From positions 434,001 to 498,000 of the forward strand of contig NZ_JAKZKW010000001.1 in NCBI RefSeq assembly GCF_022808695.1: a stretch of DNA of 64,000 nt. Direction: 5' to 3'. The translations under genes were made by a program, and so were the position numbers. The DNA comes from Fundidesulfovibrio soli (GTDB taxonomy: Bacteria > Desulfobacterota > Desulfovibrionia > Desulfovibrionales > Desulfovibrionaceae). The notes beneath the pieces were generated by a model. The model ran no database searches. It was not told the origin of the DNA and saw only the letters and a program-made list of their open reading frames with translations. Shown piece by piece: positions 47,884 through 56,807 of the stretch. Within the stretch, counting starts at the first letter, position 1. Every line of letters begins with the position of its first letter.

Positions 47884-48738
47884 TCACCACCCCATCCAGG
47901 ATCGCACCGTACGCCACAGCGTGCGGGAGACGCCCTTGTTCCACCACAGGCTGGCCCCCAGGGTGAACAGCGAGATGAGCGCCGTGGTGGACTTGCGCTC
48001 GGGCTTCAGGCCCCAGGAGTCGCGCAGCAGGGCGTGGGCCCAGTTGGCCAGCCAGCGATCCGGCACGTAACCCAGGGTGTCGGCCATCATGGAGTTGATT
48101 TCGGCGTGCACCTGCAGGCGCTGGCCCAGGGTCTTGGTGTCGGGATAGAAGCGTGACCCCGCCAGCTTCACGGGAATGTAGTCGAAGCGCGCCCCGCCCA
48201 GCCCCAGGCGCAGCCAGTACTCATAGTCCATGCAGTAGCGCAGGTTCACGTCCGGCAGGCCCCATCGGGCCACCACCCGGCGGCGGAAGAACAGCGCGGG
48301 CTGGCAGATGAAGCAGGTCTCCTCCAGCCGGTCGATGTCGAAGGGCTCGCTGGGATACGGCTCGATCACCCCGTCGTTCACGTCGATGTGGTCGGCCATG
48401 CCGTAGACCACGTCGCACTCCGGGTTGGCCTCGAAGTGCTCCAGCACCGCCTGGAAAGCCCCGGGGTAGTAGACGTCGTCGGAGTTGAGCCAGCCGATGA
48501 CCTCGCCGGTGGTCACGGCGATGCCCTTGTTCACGGCGTCGGTCTGGCCCTTGTCCCGCTGGGAGACGAAGTGCAGCCGCCCTTCGTAGGGCTTCACGTG
48601 GTCGGCGGTGTCGTCGCAGGAGTCGCCGTCCATGACCACGTATTCCACGGGCACGCCCTGGCCCAGCACCGATTCGATGGTGCGCACGATGAAACGGCCC
48701 TGATTAAACGAAGGGGTGACAACGCTCAGCGTCAACAT
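47884..48738 (-). CDS. Family 2 glycosyltransferase
   Basis: 284 residues. GT-A fold signature: SVVTPSFNQGRFIVRTIESV, DGDSCDDT and WLNSDD, the last including the DXD-type nucleotide-sugar/metal site. A C-terminal helical tail follows. It overlaps the upstream glycosyltransferase stop by seven bases. It is similar in layout to the GT2 gene at 53955 in the opposite arm (same TPSxNQ, WLNSDD words), suggesting duplication. Confidence 0.93.
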   Translation of the reverse strand: MLTLSVVTPSFNQGRFIVRTIESVLGQGVPVEYVVMDGDSCDDTADHVKPYEGRLHFVSQRDKGQTDAVNKGIAVTTGEVIGWLNSDDVYYPGAFQAVLEHFEANPECDVVYGMADHIDVNDGVIEPYPSEPFDIDRLEETCFICQPALFFRRRVVARWGLPDVNLRYCMDYEYWLRLGLGGARFDYIPVKLAGSRFYPDTKTLGQRLQVHAEINSMMADTLGYVPDRWLANWAHALLRDSWGLKPERKSTTALISLFTLGASLWWNKGVSRTLWRTVRSWMGW

Positions 48739-50396
48739 TGGGAGCTCCGAAGCAGGTCGCAGGTTTGCCCGCCCGTGAGGCGCAGGGCCAGGCAGTGGAC
48801 ACCGGGCACTGTATCATGGCCCGGCGGTATGTCGAATACGATTTCCAGGCAGCCGCCGTAGGGGCTGGCCAGCCGGTCGAATTTCCATTCCCCGCCGGGG
48901 GCGATCTCGCGGCGCGGGGAGACAAGCTTGCCGTCCAACAGGGCCTCGCAGGCCACGGGCCCGGAGCCCTCGTTGCGGAAGCGGGCCTCGATCCACTGCC
49001 TGCCAGGTGCGGGGCCGAAGGCGGCGAAGACGCGCCCGGCCACGCCGTCCGCGCTCACGCCTTCGCAGACGTGGCTCTGCGCGCCCAGGCCGCGTATGGC
49101 TTCGTCCAGAAGGTCCAGATAATCGCGCGCCATGCGTTGCGAACCGCCGAAGGAGGCCGCCCTGGCCCTGCCCTTTTGCGACAACTCGGCGGCAAGCCCC
49201 GGCTCGGAGGCGATGCGGGTCATGGCCGCGGCCACGTCCTCGGGCTTGCGCGGGTCGAAGAGTAGCACCGCGTCGCCGCCCACCTCGGGCAGGCTGGTCA
49301 CGTTGGAGCACAGCACGGGCACGCCCATGGCCATGGCCTCGGCCACGGGCATGCCGTAGCCCTCGAAGAGCGAAGGAAATATCAAGGCCAGGGCCACGGA
49401 GGTGAGCGCGGCCAGGTCTTCATCGGATACGTAGCCCGTGAACAGCACGCGCTCACCCAGGTTCATGGCCTGGGCGGCCTGGCGCAACTCGGCGGCAGCG
49501 CCCGTGTCCGCCCCGGTGAGCACCAGCTTGAGCCCTGAACCGGGGTTGGCCGCCGCGTGCAGGCCCAAGGCGGTGAGCAGCACGGCGTGATTCTTGTGCG
49601 GCCAGAAGTTGGCCGGGTAGATCAGGTAGCCCTGGCGCGCCAGGCCCAGCCGGGCCAGCACGGCCGCGACCTGCGCCTCGCCGGGCGGGTTCAGGCGCTC
49701 GGGCAGGCGGGTGAACACGGTGCGCACCTTGCGCGGGGGCAGATTCGTGTAGTCGAGCACGGTGGAGCGCACATAATCCGACACGCAGGCCACCAGCGTG
49801 GCCCGCCTGGCCACCAGCTGGTAGGTCTGGTCGCGGCCCCGGCGCTCCTCCTCGCTGAAGAACTGCGGATAGTAGTGGTGCTGCAGGTCATGCACCAGGG
49901 AGACCAGGGGGGTGTCCGGGTGCTGGAAATAGGGGCGCGTGAAGGGGCAGAACCAGGCGTCCACGGGCCTACCCAGGAGCCTGCGCGGCGGCTTCACCTG
50001 CCAGGAGCGCTGCGCCGCGACCACTTTGAGGTTGGCGCACTCCAGTTCCTTGAGTTCTGTCACGCTGGCCTCGCCCGTCACCAGCACGAAGGTCCAGTCA
50101 GGAGCCAGGGCGGCCATGGCCTCCAGGGCGTTGATAGCCAGCACCTTGGCCCCGCCGTTGGCCCCGCCGGGCAGCAGGGGCAAGAGGTCCACGCCGATCA
50201 GCGGGTTCTCGCCGGGCCTGCGGTCCACGGCCAGGGCCGGGACCAGGCGGCGCAGGGCCCGCCAGCCCAGGTCCCACCAGCGCCAGAGCCGCTGGTTGAG
50301 CATGAGCAGCCTGTCGAACCAGGCGGGCAGCGGGGCCTCGGCGCGAAAGCCCGTGGTGATGTCGCGGATGACGTCCTTGAAGGACTCGGTGTTCAT
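48732..50396 (-). CDS. Family 4 glycosyltransferase with an extra C-terminal domain
   Basis: 554 residues from ATG at 50396, overlapping the wzt stop by ATGA. An open frame extends upstream antisense-like through wzt but is not real. GT4 motifs: NFWPHKNHAVLLTAL, LFTGYVSDEDLAALT, and PSLFEGYGMPVAEAMAMGVPVL. An N-terminal region of about 65 residues precedes the GT-B fold. After about residue 435 comes a 115-residue segment of alternating strands (QWIEARFRNEGSGPVACEALLDG in part), looking like a small beta-sandwich, possibly carbohydrate-binding. Such a tail is uncommon on GT4 enzymes. Confidence 0.9.
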   Translation of the reverse strand: MNTESFKDVIRDITTGFRAEAPLPAWFDRLLMLNQRLWRWWDLGWRALRRLVPALAVDRRPGENPLIGVDLLPLLPGGANGGAKVLAINALEAMAALAPDWTFVLVTGEASVTELKELECANLKVVAAQRSWQVKPPRRLLGRPVDAWFCPFTRPYFQHPDTPLVSLVHDLQHHYYPQFFSEEERRGRDQTYQLVARRATLVACVSDYVRSTVLDYTNLPPRKVRTVFTRLPERLNPPGEAQVAAVLARLGLARQGYLIYPANFWPHKNHAVLLTALGLHAAANPGSGLKLVLTGADTGAAAELRQAAQAMNLGERVLFTGYVSDEDLAALTSVALALIFPSLFEGYGMPVAEAMAMGVPVLCSNVTSLPEVGGDAVLLFDPRKPEDVAAAMTRIASEPGLAAELSQKGRARAASFGGSQRMARDYLDLLDEAIRGLGAQSHVCEGVSADGVAGRVFAAFGPAPGRQWIEARFRNEGSGPVACEALLDGKLVSPRREIAPGGEWKFDRLASPYGGCLEIVFDIPPGHDTVPGVHCLALRLTGGQTCDLLRSSQC

Positions 50397-51790
50397 GCGG
50401 GATTGTCTCCGCCGGGGAGGAACGCGGCGCGCGCCGAGCCCGGCAGGTTGGCCACCCCGTGGTGCGTGAGCTGCACGGGGGAGGTGTCGGCGGTGCGGAA
50501 AGTCACGGCCAGGGAGCCCACGTTGGAGAGCGTGGAGAGCACCGTGTTGCGCCCGTCCAGCTCGGGGTGGGTCATCTCGGAGCGGCGGGCGAAGTCTGCG
50601 GCGCTCATGGCGGTCATGCCCGCGCCGAAGGTGTACTCGCCCACGGCCAGGTCCAGCTTGACCTCGTAGACGAAGCGCAGCAGCGACCCGGCGGGCACGT
50701 ACTCGGGCACCCGGCAGTCGTACTGCAGGGTGTTCTTGCCGAACACGATCACGCCCTTGTCGCTGACCAGCTCCACCCCGGCCACGGGTACCTCCAGGGG
50801 CTCGTGAACGCGGTACTCCACGTGGAAAAACGCCTTGTCGCCCTGCTCGAAGGCCCTGGCGGGCAGACCCTGGGCGTCCAGCACCGCCACGCCCAGGCAC
50901 TCCACCCGGCCCGACTCGGCCCGGCCCGCGCCGGAGATGTCCAGAAAGGCCGACGGCTCGGGCCAGAACCCCTCGGAACCGAACCCCTCGACCGCCACTC
51001 CTTCGGGCGGGGCGGCCCCCGGCTCCAGAGAGGTGTCCCCGGCTGCGCGCAGCATGAAGAGCTTCACCGCGTCCATGGCCGAGCCGAGGAACACCGTGCT
51101 CCCCCGCTCCAGATAGAGGGCGCGGGTGCAGAATTGGGCCACGTCGTTCATGGCGTGGGAGACGAGCACCACGGCCACGCCCTTGTCCATGAGCGACTGC
51201 AGGCGCGCGTAGCATTTCTGACGGAAGAACACGTCGCCCACGGCCAGGGCCTCGTCCACAATGAGCACTTCCGGCTCCAGGCAGATGGTCACGGCGAAGG
51301 CCAGGCGCAGGAACATGCCCGAGGAGTAGGTGCGCACGGGCTGGTCGATGTGTTCGCCGATGTCGGCGAATTCGAGGATCTCGTCCATGCGCCGCTCGGC
51401 CACCTTGCGCGGCACGCCCAGCACCGCCGCGTTGACGAACACGTTCTGGCGGCCGGTGAAGTCGGGCTTGAAGCCGCTGCCCAGCTCCAGCAGGGCGGCC
51501 ACGCGCTGGGGCGTCTCCACGCGGCCCGTGGTGGGCGACAGCACCCCGGCCAGGATCTGCAGGAGCGTGCTCTTGCCCGCGCCGTTGCGCCCGATGATGC
51601 CGAAGGCCTCGCCCGGGTTGATGGCGAAGGAGACGTCGCGCAGGGCCCAGTGCTCCTTGTAGTAGGTGCGCCCGCCCGTGGCCAGCAGCTGGCGCAGGCG
51701 GTCCTGGGGGCGCTTGTAGAGATGGTAGACCTTGCCCAGCCCCTCCGCCGCGATGAGCGGGCTCGTGTTGCGTCCTTGCAATCCGCTCAT
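50393..51790 (-). CDS. wzt: Polysaccharide ABC exporter ATPase with C-terminal recognition domain (Wzt type)
   Basis: 465 residues from ATG at 51790. Nucleotide-binding domain: Walker A GRNGAGKSTLL, signature YSSGMFLRLAFA, Walker B EVLIVDEALAVGD, about residues 40-245. The remaining 200 residues form a beta-rich Wzt C-terminal domain (FFHVEYRVHEPLEVPVAGVEL in part, then DGRNTVLSTLSNVG), which in E. coli O8/O9a recognises the capped end of the O-antigen before export. The partner permease is 79 bp upstream; the gap contains the dispersed hairpin. Followed by overlapping GT4. Confidence 0.94.
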   Translation of the reverse strand: MSGLQGRNTSPLIAAEGLGKVYHLYKRPQDRLRQLLATGGRTYYKEHWALRDVSFAINPGEAFGIIGRNGAGKSTLLQILAGVLSPTTGRVETPQRVAALLELGSGFKPDFTGRQNVFVNAAVLGVPRKVAERRMDEILEFADIGEHIDQPVRTYSSGMFLRLAFAVTICLEPEVLIVDEALAVGDVFFRQKCYARLQSLMDKGVAVVLVSHAMNDVAQFCTRALYLERGSTVFLGSAMDAVKLFMLRAAGDTSLEPGAAPPEGVAVEGFGSEGFWPEPSAFLDISGAGRAESGRVECLGVAVLDAQGLPARAFEQGDKAFFHVEYRVHEPLEVPVAGVELVSDKGVIVFGKNTLQYDCRVPEYVPAGSLLRFVYEVKLDLAVGEYTFGAGMTAMSAADFARRSEMTHPELDGRNTVLSTLSNVGSLAVTFRTADTSPVQLTHHGVANLPGSARAAFLPGGDNPA

Positions 51791-51829
51791 GCGCATTCCA
51801 AGCGTAAAACATTGAAACAATTTATTTTA

Positions 51830-51861
51830 ATTTTGAAAAACATATTCATGTTTTTCAAAAT
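51830..51861 (-). repeat. Dispersed hairpin element, copy 2
   Basis: Exact reverse complement of the hairpin at 19376-19407 (14-bp arms, 4-nt loop), with flanking bases also matching over 36 nt. It lies eight bases after the wzm stop, in the 79-bp wzm-wzt gap, so it interrupts what should be one transcript. Confidence 0.85.
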
Positions 51862-51868
51862 CGCCACG

Positions 51869-52744
51869 CTAGAGCACATCGGCGAACACCTTCTTGAGCT
51901 GCATGAACCAGGCGAACCCGAGCAGCGCGAAAACCAGGGCGACGAGGCTGGTCAGCCCCAGGGCGGTCCAGTCAGGGGCCTGGCCCCAGAGCAGGGTGCG
52001 CCGGAAATGCTCGATGACCACGTGCAGGGGGTTGGCGGCCAGCAGGAAGCGGTAGCGCTCGGGCACGGCCTCCAGCGGGTAGACGATGGGCGTCAGGAAG
52101 AAATAGAGCTGCATCACGGCGGTGACCATATGGCCCACGTCCTTGGCGGCCACGCCGATCGGGGCCAGCCAGAGCCCGAGGCCCGAGGCCAGCAGCGCCA
52201 GCGGCACGTAACCCAGGGGGGCAAGCACCGCCGTCTCCGGGATGCCGTCCCCGGTGACCAGGCGCGCAACGCAGACCAGGCCCAGGGTGAGCAGGGACTG
52301 TGCGCACAGGGCCAGGGCCACGCTGACGGGCAGCACCTCCAGCGGGAAGACCACCTTCTTCACGAAGTTCACGTTCTCGGCCATGAGCGTGGCCCCGCGC
52401 GCGGCGGACCCGGCCACCACCTCGAAGCAGGCCAGCCCCGCGAGCAGGGCCAGGGCAAATTCCGTCACCCCGCCCTTGCCGCCGCCGCTCCAGGAGGTCT
52501 TGAAGACCACCGAGAACACGAAGGTGTAGACGCCCAGGGTGATGAGCGGGGTGATGAGGCTCCAGAGCATGCCCAACTGGGTGCCCTGGAAGCGGCCGGT
52601 GAACTCCAGCCTGGTGAACTCGCGAAGGATTTCGCGGTGGCGCAGGAAATGACGGAAGACTCCCGCGGGCGACGCCAGAGCGAGGCTTTGCCGCAGGGTG
52701 CTGGCCAGGCTGGCCGGGGGCTGTGCTGCTATGGTCTTTCGCAT
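51869..52744 (-). CDS. wzm: Polysaccharide ABC exporter permease (Wzm type)
   Basis: 291 residues, ABC-2 type permease with six hydrophobic helices. FTRLEFTGRFQGTQLGMLWSLITPL (conserved in pieces) is the N-terminal amphipathic and first-helix region of Wzm/TagG proteins; FFLTPIVYP is also characteristic. With Wzt it moves an undecaprenol-linked glycan across the inner membrane. It is the first gene of the minus-strand arm, divergent from the GT4 gene at 52802 with only 57 bp between starts. Confidence 0.94.
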   Translation of the reverse strand: MRKTIAAQPPASLASTLRQSLALASPAGVFRHFLRHREILREFTRLEFTGRFQGTQLGMLWSLITPLITLGVYTFVFSVVFKTSWSGGGKGGVTEFALALLAGLACFEVVAGSAARGATLMAENVNFVKKVVFPLEVLPVSVALALCAQSLLTLGLVCVARLVTGDGIPETAVLAPLGYVPLALLASGLGLWLAPIGVAAKDVGHMVTAVMQLYFFLTPIVYPLEAVPERYRFLLAANPLHVVIEHFRRTLLWGQAPDWTALGLTSLVALVFALLGFAWFMQLKKVFADVL

Positions 52745-52801
52745 GAACAGACTTGCTTATTCCACAAAATTGACGCATGTCAACGCGTCGGAGTCCCGCT
52801 C

Positions 52802-53950
52802 ATGACCAAGGTCCTGCGCGTCGGAATCGACGCTAGCCCCCTCGCCTACCCCTTCCGCACCGGCATCGGCCGGTACCTGGAGTCCATCCTGCCGCGCCTG
52901 GTGGAAGCCTCCGGGGGGCAGGCCCGCTTCACGCTCTTCGCGGGCAGGCCGCTGGTGAACCCCGCCGCGCTGGCCCTGGTGGAACAGGGGCTGGCCAAGG
53001 CGGTCACCGCCAAGGTGCCCTCGCTCTACGCCTGGCAGCAGACCGGCATGCTCCTGCAGCGCCTGATGCACCCGCAGGACGTCTTTTTCTCCCCCGACGG
53101 GCTGTTCCCGCCGCTCCTGCCGGGCAAGGCCGTGGGCATGTACCACGACGTGCTCTGGCACGCCCACCCCGAGACCCTGGCCTTCCACATCCGCACCGTG
53201 TTCCGTCTGCGCCACAAGGCCGGGCTTCGCCGCGCGGACAGGGCCGTCACCGGCACCGAGGCCTCCCGCCGGGAGATGCTGCGCGTGTTCGGCAAGGTGG
53301 CCGATAAGCTCGAGGTGCTGCCCAGCTACGGGGTGGACATGGCCCACTTCCGCCCCCCGCGCGAGGACGAGGCGGGCCTGGAGGGCGACTTCCGCACCCG
53401 CATGAACTTAAGCGAGCCCTTCCTGCTCACGGCGGGCAACCTCCAGCCGCATAAGAATCTGGCCGTTGTGCCCCAGGCCCTGGACATCCTGCTGCGCCAG
53501 GGCCGCGACGTGCCCGTGCTGGCCGTGGCCGGCTTCGGCGACCAGGAGGCCCTGCGCGCCTCGCTGCCCGAGGGTTTCCCGGCGGACAAGGTGCGCTGCT
53601 TGGGCTACCTCTCCGAGTCGGACCTGTGCCAGGCTTACCGCCTGGCCGTGGCCTACGTCTTCCCCTCGCTCTACGAGGGCTTCGGGCTACCCGTGGTGGA
53701 GGCCCAGTCCTCAGGCGCGCCCGTGATTTACGCCGACGCCACCAGCCTGCCCGAGGTGGCCGGGGACGCGGGCCTGCCCTTCTACCCCGAATCCCCCGAA
53801 GACCTGGCGGCCAAGATTTCCATGATCCTCGACCATCCGGACCTGCGCAAGCAGATGGTGGCCAAGGGCTTCGTGCAGTCGGCCAAGTTCCGCTGGGACC
53901 GCGCCGCAGAGACGCTCTGGCGCGTGCTGCGCGAAGCGGCGGGAGCGTAA
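52802..53950 (+). CDS. Family 4 glycosyltransferase
   Basis: 382 residues from ATG at 52802 with GGAG eight bases upstream; a huge upstream open frame antisense to wzm/wzt is not coding. Begins MTKVLRVGIDASPLAYPFRTG, the N-terminal GT4 pattern GIDA..L....TGIGRY, and has GNLQPHKNLAVV and PSLYEGFGLPVVEAQSSGAPVI. First gene of the plus-strand arm. TTGAC-GCAT-GTCAA at 52770-52783 in the short divergent promoter region may be an operator. Confidence 0.93.
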   Translation: MTKVLRVGIDASPLAYPFRTGIGRYLESILPRLVEASGGQARFTLFAGRPLVNPAALALVEQGLAKAVTAKVPSLYAWQQTGMLLQRLMHPQDVFFSPDGLFPPLLPGKAVGMYHDVLWHAHPETLAFHIRTVFRLRHKAGLRRADRAVTGTEASRREMLRVFGKVADKLEVLPSYGVDMAHFRPPREDEAGLEGDFRTRMNLSEPFLLTAGNLQPHKNLAVVPQALDILLRQGRDVPVLAVAGFGDQEALRASLPEGFPADKVRCLGYLSESDLCQAYRLAVAYVFPSLYEGFGLPVVEAQSSGAPVIYADATSLPEVAGDAGLPFYPESPEDLAAKISMILDHPDLRKQMVAKGFVQSAKFRWDRAAETLWRVLREAAGA

Positions 53951-53954
53951 GGCC

Positions 53955-54809
53955 GTGCCCGCCCTGCCCCGCATCACGGTCGTCACGCCGTCCTACAATC
54001 AGGCGCAGTACCTGGCCCGCACCCTGGACAGCGTGGCCATGCAGAAAGGCGTGGACGTGGAGCATTTCGTGCTCGACGGCGGTTCCACCGACAACACTGT
54101 CGAAGTCATCCGCAAGCACGGCGGCCACCTGGCCTGGTGGCGAAGCGGTAAGGACGAAGGACAGACGGCGGCCCTGATCGAGGGCTTCGACCGCGCCACG
54201 GGGCAGGTGCTCTGCTGGCTCAACTCCGACGACTATTTCTGGGACGACCAGGCCCTTCTGCGCGTGGCCCGGGCCTTCGCCGCCAACCCGGACGCGGCCA
54301 TGGTCACCGGCGACACGGTGCTGGTGGCCGAAGACGGCAGCCCCGTGATGATGGACATGGTCTGGCGGCCCTCGGCCCGGCAGATGCGCTGCAACATGGC
54401 CGTGCCCCAGCAATCCACCTTCTGGAGCGCGGAGGCCTACCGCGCCGTGGGCGGCATCGACCCGAACTTCCGCTACTGCATGGATTTCGACCTGTTCCAG
54501 CGCATGAGCCAGGGCAGGCGCATCGTGCGCATCCCGCACGTGCTGGCCGCGTTCCGGCTGCAGCCCGCCTCCAAGACCGCCACCTGGGGCGACGTGTTCC
54601 GCAGGGAGGTGGGCATCTGCCAGAACCGCTACGGCACGGGCTTCGCGCACGCCCTGGCGGTCAAGGCCGTGACCATGGAGATCAGGCTCGGCGCGGCCTG
54701 GGCCGAACTCTGCGCCCTGGCCACGGGCCGCAAGCTGCCCTGCCTGGCCAACGCCCGCTGGGAGCCCTGCCGGGCCTGGGTGCGCAAGCAACACGGCCTG
54801 CAATTCTAG
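53955..54809 (+). CDS. Family 2 glycosyltransferase
   Basis: 284 residues from GTG at 53955, four bases after the preceding stop. GT-A motifs: ITVVTPSYNQAQYLARTLDS, DGGSTDNT, CWLNSDD, and a later RYCMDFDLFQRM that is shared in form with the GT2 enzyme at 47884 (RYCMDYEYWLRL). Both are 284 residues. Likely paralogues working in the same glycan pathway. Confidence 0.93.
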   Translation: MPALPRITVVTPSYNQAQYLARTLDSVAMQKGVDVEHFVLDGGSTDNTVEVIRKHGGHLAWWRSGKDEGQTAALIEGFDRATGQVLCWLNSDDYFWDDQALLRVARAFAANPDAAMVTGDTVLVAEDGSPVMMDMVWRPSARQMRCNMAVPQQSTFWSAEAYRAVGGIDPNFRYCMDFDLFQRMSQGRRIVRIPHVLAAFRLQPASKTATWGDVFRREVGICQNRYGTGFAHALAVKAVTMEIRLGAAWAELCALATGRKLPCLANARWEPCRAWVRKQHGLQF

Positions 54810-54822
54810 GGGGGAGCAAACC

Positions 54823-55935
54823 ATGCGCATCGGCGTCAGCTGCCGCAGCCTGGAGTACGCCTCCGGCGGGGTGAAGGAATACCTGGTCAGCCTCCTGCGA
54901 GCCCTGCTGGAGCAGAACAGGCGCAACACCTACGTGCTGTTCCACTCCCAGCCGCATTTCTTCGGCTCCTTCGAGAGCGCGGAGGAATACGCCCTCAATT
55001 GCTCCAACCGGCTGCTGTTCGACTGGGTCATGCTGCCCTCGGCCCTGGCCCACCACGGCATCGACGTGGCCTTCTTCCCCTCCTCCAACATGCCCCCGCG
55101 CGTGCCCTGCAAGGCCGTGGCCGCCATGATGGACCTGGGCTACTTCCAGCCCGGGCCGCGCATGTACAAGCTGGCTGACACCCTCTACATGAAGTGGGCC
55201 ATGCGTTACACCGCCCGCCGCGCCGACGGCTTCATCGCCATCTCCGAGCACACCCGGCGCGACATGACCCGCATCCTGGGCATCCCTGCGGAGCGCATCG
55301 CCGTGGCCCACCTGGCGGCGGACGACATCTACCACCAGCCCCTGGAGCCCGAGGATGTGTTCCGCTTCAAGATGCGCCACGGCCTGGAGCGCCCCTTCTT
55401 CCTCTACACGGGCAACATTTCGCCCCGGAAGAACCTGCGCGCCCTGCTGGAGGCCTTCGCCAAGGCCAGCGTCGGGATGGACGCGGACCTGGTGGTCACG
55501 GGCGGGCTTTCCTGGGACGACGACTGGAGCAGTTGGGTGCGCTCCCTGGGCATAGAGGCACGGGTGCGCCGCCTTGGCTACGTGGAACGCGGGGACATGC
55601 CGCTGCTCTACGCGGCCTCCTTGGCCTACGTGTTCCCATCGCTGTTCGAGGGTTTCGGCCTGCCCGTGCTGGAGGCCCAGGCCATGGGCGTGCCCGTGAT
55701 CTGCTCCGATGCCACGAGCCTGCCCGAGGTGGCGGGCCAGAGCGCCTACATGGTCAACCCCACGGACGTGGCCGGGCTGGCCCGCGCGCTCGCGGAGGTG
55801 GCCTCCGACCCCGCGTTGCGCCAACGCCTGAGTGAACAGGGCAAGGCCAACGAGGCGCGTTTCTCCTGGAAGGCCACAGCCGAGAAAACGCTGGCAGTGT
55901 TCGAGGCCGTGCACTCCGGCCGCCAGCCCGCCTGA
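54823..55935 (+). CDS. Family 4 glycosyltransferase
   Basis: 370 residues with a strong GGGGGGAG before the ATG. Begins MRIGVSCRSLEYASGGVKEYL; GNISPRKNLRALLEAF and PSLFEGFGLPVLEAQAMGVPVICSDATSLPEVAG give the donor domain, nearly the same wording as the GT4 genes at 46644 and 52802. Third and last gene of the plus-strand glycan arm. Confidence 0.93.
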   Translation: MRIGVSCRSLEYASGGVKEYLVSLLRALLEQNRRNTYVLFHSQPHFFGSFESAEEYALNCSNRLLFDWVMLPSALAHHGIDVAFFPSSNMPPRVPCKAVAAMMDLGYFQPGPRMYKLADTLYMKWAMRYTARRADGFIAISEHTRRDMTRILGIPAERIAVAHLAADDIYHQPLEPEDVFRFKMRHGLERPFFLYTGNISPRKNLRALLEAFAKASVGMDADLVVTGGLSWDDDWSSWVRSLGIEARVRRLGYVERGDMPLLYAASLAYVFPSLFEGFGLPVLEAQAMGVPVICSDATSLPEVAGQSAYMVNPTDVAGLARALAEVASDPALRQRLSEQGKANEARFSWKATAEKTLAVFEAVHSGRQPA

Positions 55936-55963
55936 GCCCTGTTCGATCGCCGTCTTAACAATC

Positions 55964-55992
55964 TTGCCAATTCAGAGCCTAACGAGTAACAA
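55964..55992 (+). promoter_or_regulatory. Candidate promoter of the LIV transporter genes
   Basis: TTGCCA and TAACAA with a 17-bp spacer, 38 bases before livG. Confidence 0.4.
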
Positions 55993-56029
55993 TCATCGCT
56001 CATTCCCGACAAGGAGCTCGGTTCCCTCA

Positions 56030-56791
56030 ATGTCCCATCTCGTTTTCGAAGACGTGTCCGTCCGTTTCGGCGGCCTGCAGGCGCTCTGCGACGTCAGCTT
56101 CGAGCTGCGCCCGGGCGAAATCCTCGGGCTCATCGGCCCCAACGGCGCGGGAAAGACCACGGTGTTCAACGTCATCACCGGGGTGTACTCCATCAGCGGC
56201 GGCCGGGCCTCTTACAACGGCGCGCCCCTGGCCGGCACGCCCCCGCACCGGATACTGCGCATGGGCCTGGCCCGCACCTTCCAGAACATCCGCCTGTTCC
56301 CGAACATGACGGCGCTCGAAAACGTGATGATCGCCCAGCACAGCCGGACCAAGAGCGGCGTGGCCGGGGCCATGCTGCGCCTGCCCTCGCAGCGCGCCGA
56401 GGAGGCCCGCATCCGCGAGAAGGCCCGCTGGGCCCTGGACTTCATGGGCCTGGGCGAGCTTGCCGACGAGCAGGCCAAGAACTTGGCCTACGGCCTGCAG
56501 CGCCGTCTTGAAATTTCACGCGCGCTGGCCAGCGAGCCGCGCACCATCCTGCTCGACGAACCCGCCGCGGGCCTGAACCCCACCGAATCCTCCGCCCTGA
56601 TGCAGGACATCGGGCGCATCCTCGACCAGGGCATCAACGTGCTCATGGTCGAGCACGACATGAAGGTGGTCATGGGCCTGTGCACGCGCATCGTGGTGCT
56701 GGAGCACGGAGAGAAGATCGCCGAGGGCCTGCCCTCGGAAATCCGCAAGGACCAAAGGGTCATCGAGGCCTACCTCGGCACGGCCCACTAA
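56030..56791 (+). CDS. livG: Branched-chain amino acid ABC transporter ATPase LivG
   Basis: 253 residues from ATG at 56030 ([19 protein letters not shown]), with AAGGAG somewhat far upstream. Walker [10 protein letters not shown], the LivG-specific signature [16 protein letters not shown] in place of LSGGQ, and Walker [14 protein letters not shown]. One of two ATPases of the high-affinity branched-chain amino acid importer. 16 bp separate it from livJ. Confidence 0.95.
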   Translation: MSHLVFEDVSVRFGGLQALCDVSFELRPGEILGLIGPNGAGKTTVFNVITGVYSISGGRASYNGAPLAGTPPHRILRMGLARTFQNIRLFPNMTALENVMIAQHSRTKSGVAGAMLRLPSQRAEEARIREKARWALDFMGLGELADEQAKNLAYGLQRRLEISRALASEPRTILLDEPAAGLNPTESSALMQDIGRILDQGINVLMVEHDMKVVMGLCTRIVVLEHGEKIAEGLPSEIRKDQRVIEAYLGTAH

Positions 56792-56807
56792 CACTCAGGA
56801 GGACCAC

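Noticed and set aside
50397-51812. Upstream half of a 1026-codon minus-strand frame
   Set aside because: It is an alternate frame of wzt; the true gene begins at ATG 50396 with an ATGA overlap.
50459-52801. Upstream half of a 1163-codon plus-strand frame
   Set aside because: Antisense to wzt and wzm; only the part from ATG 52802 with its own ribosome site is a real glycosyltransferase.
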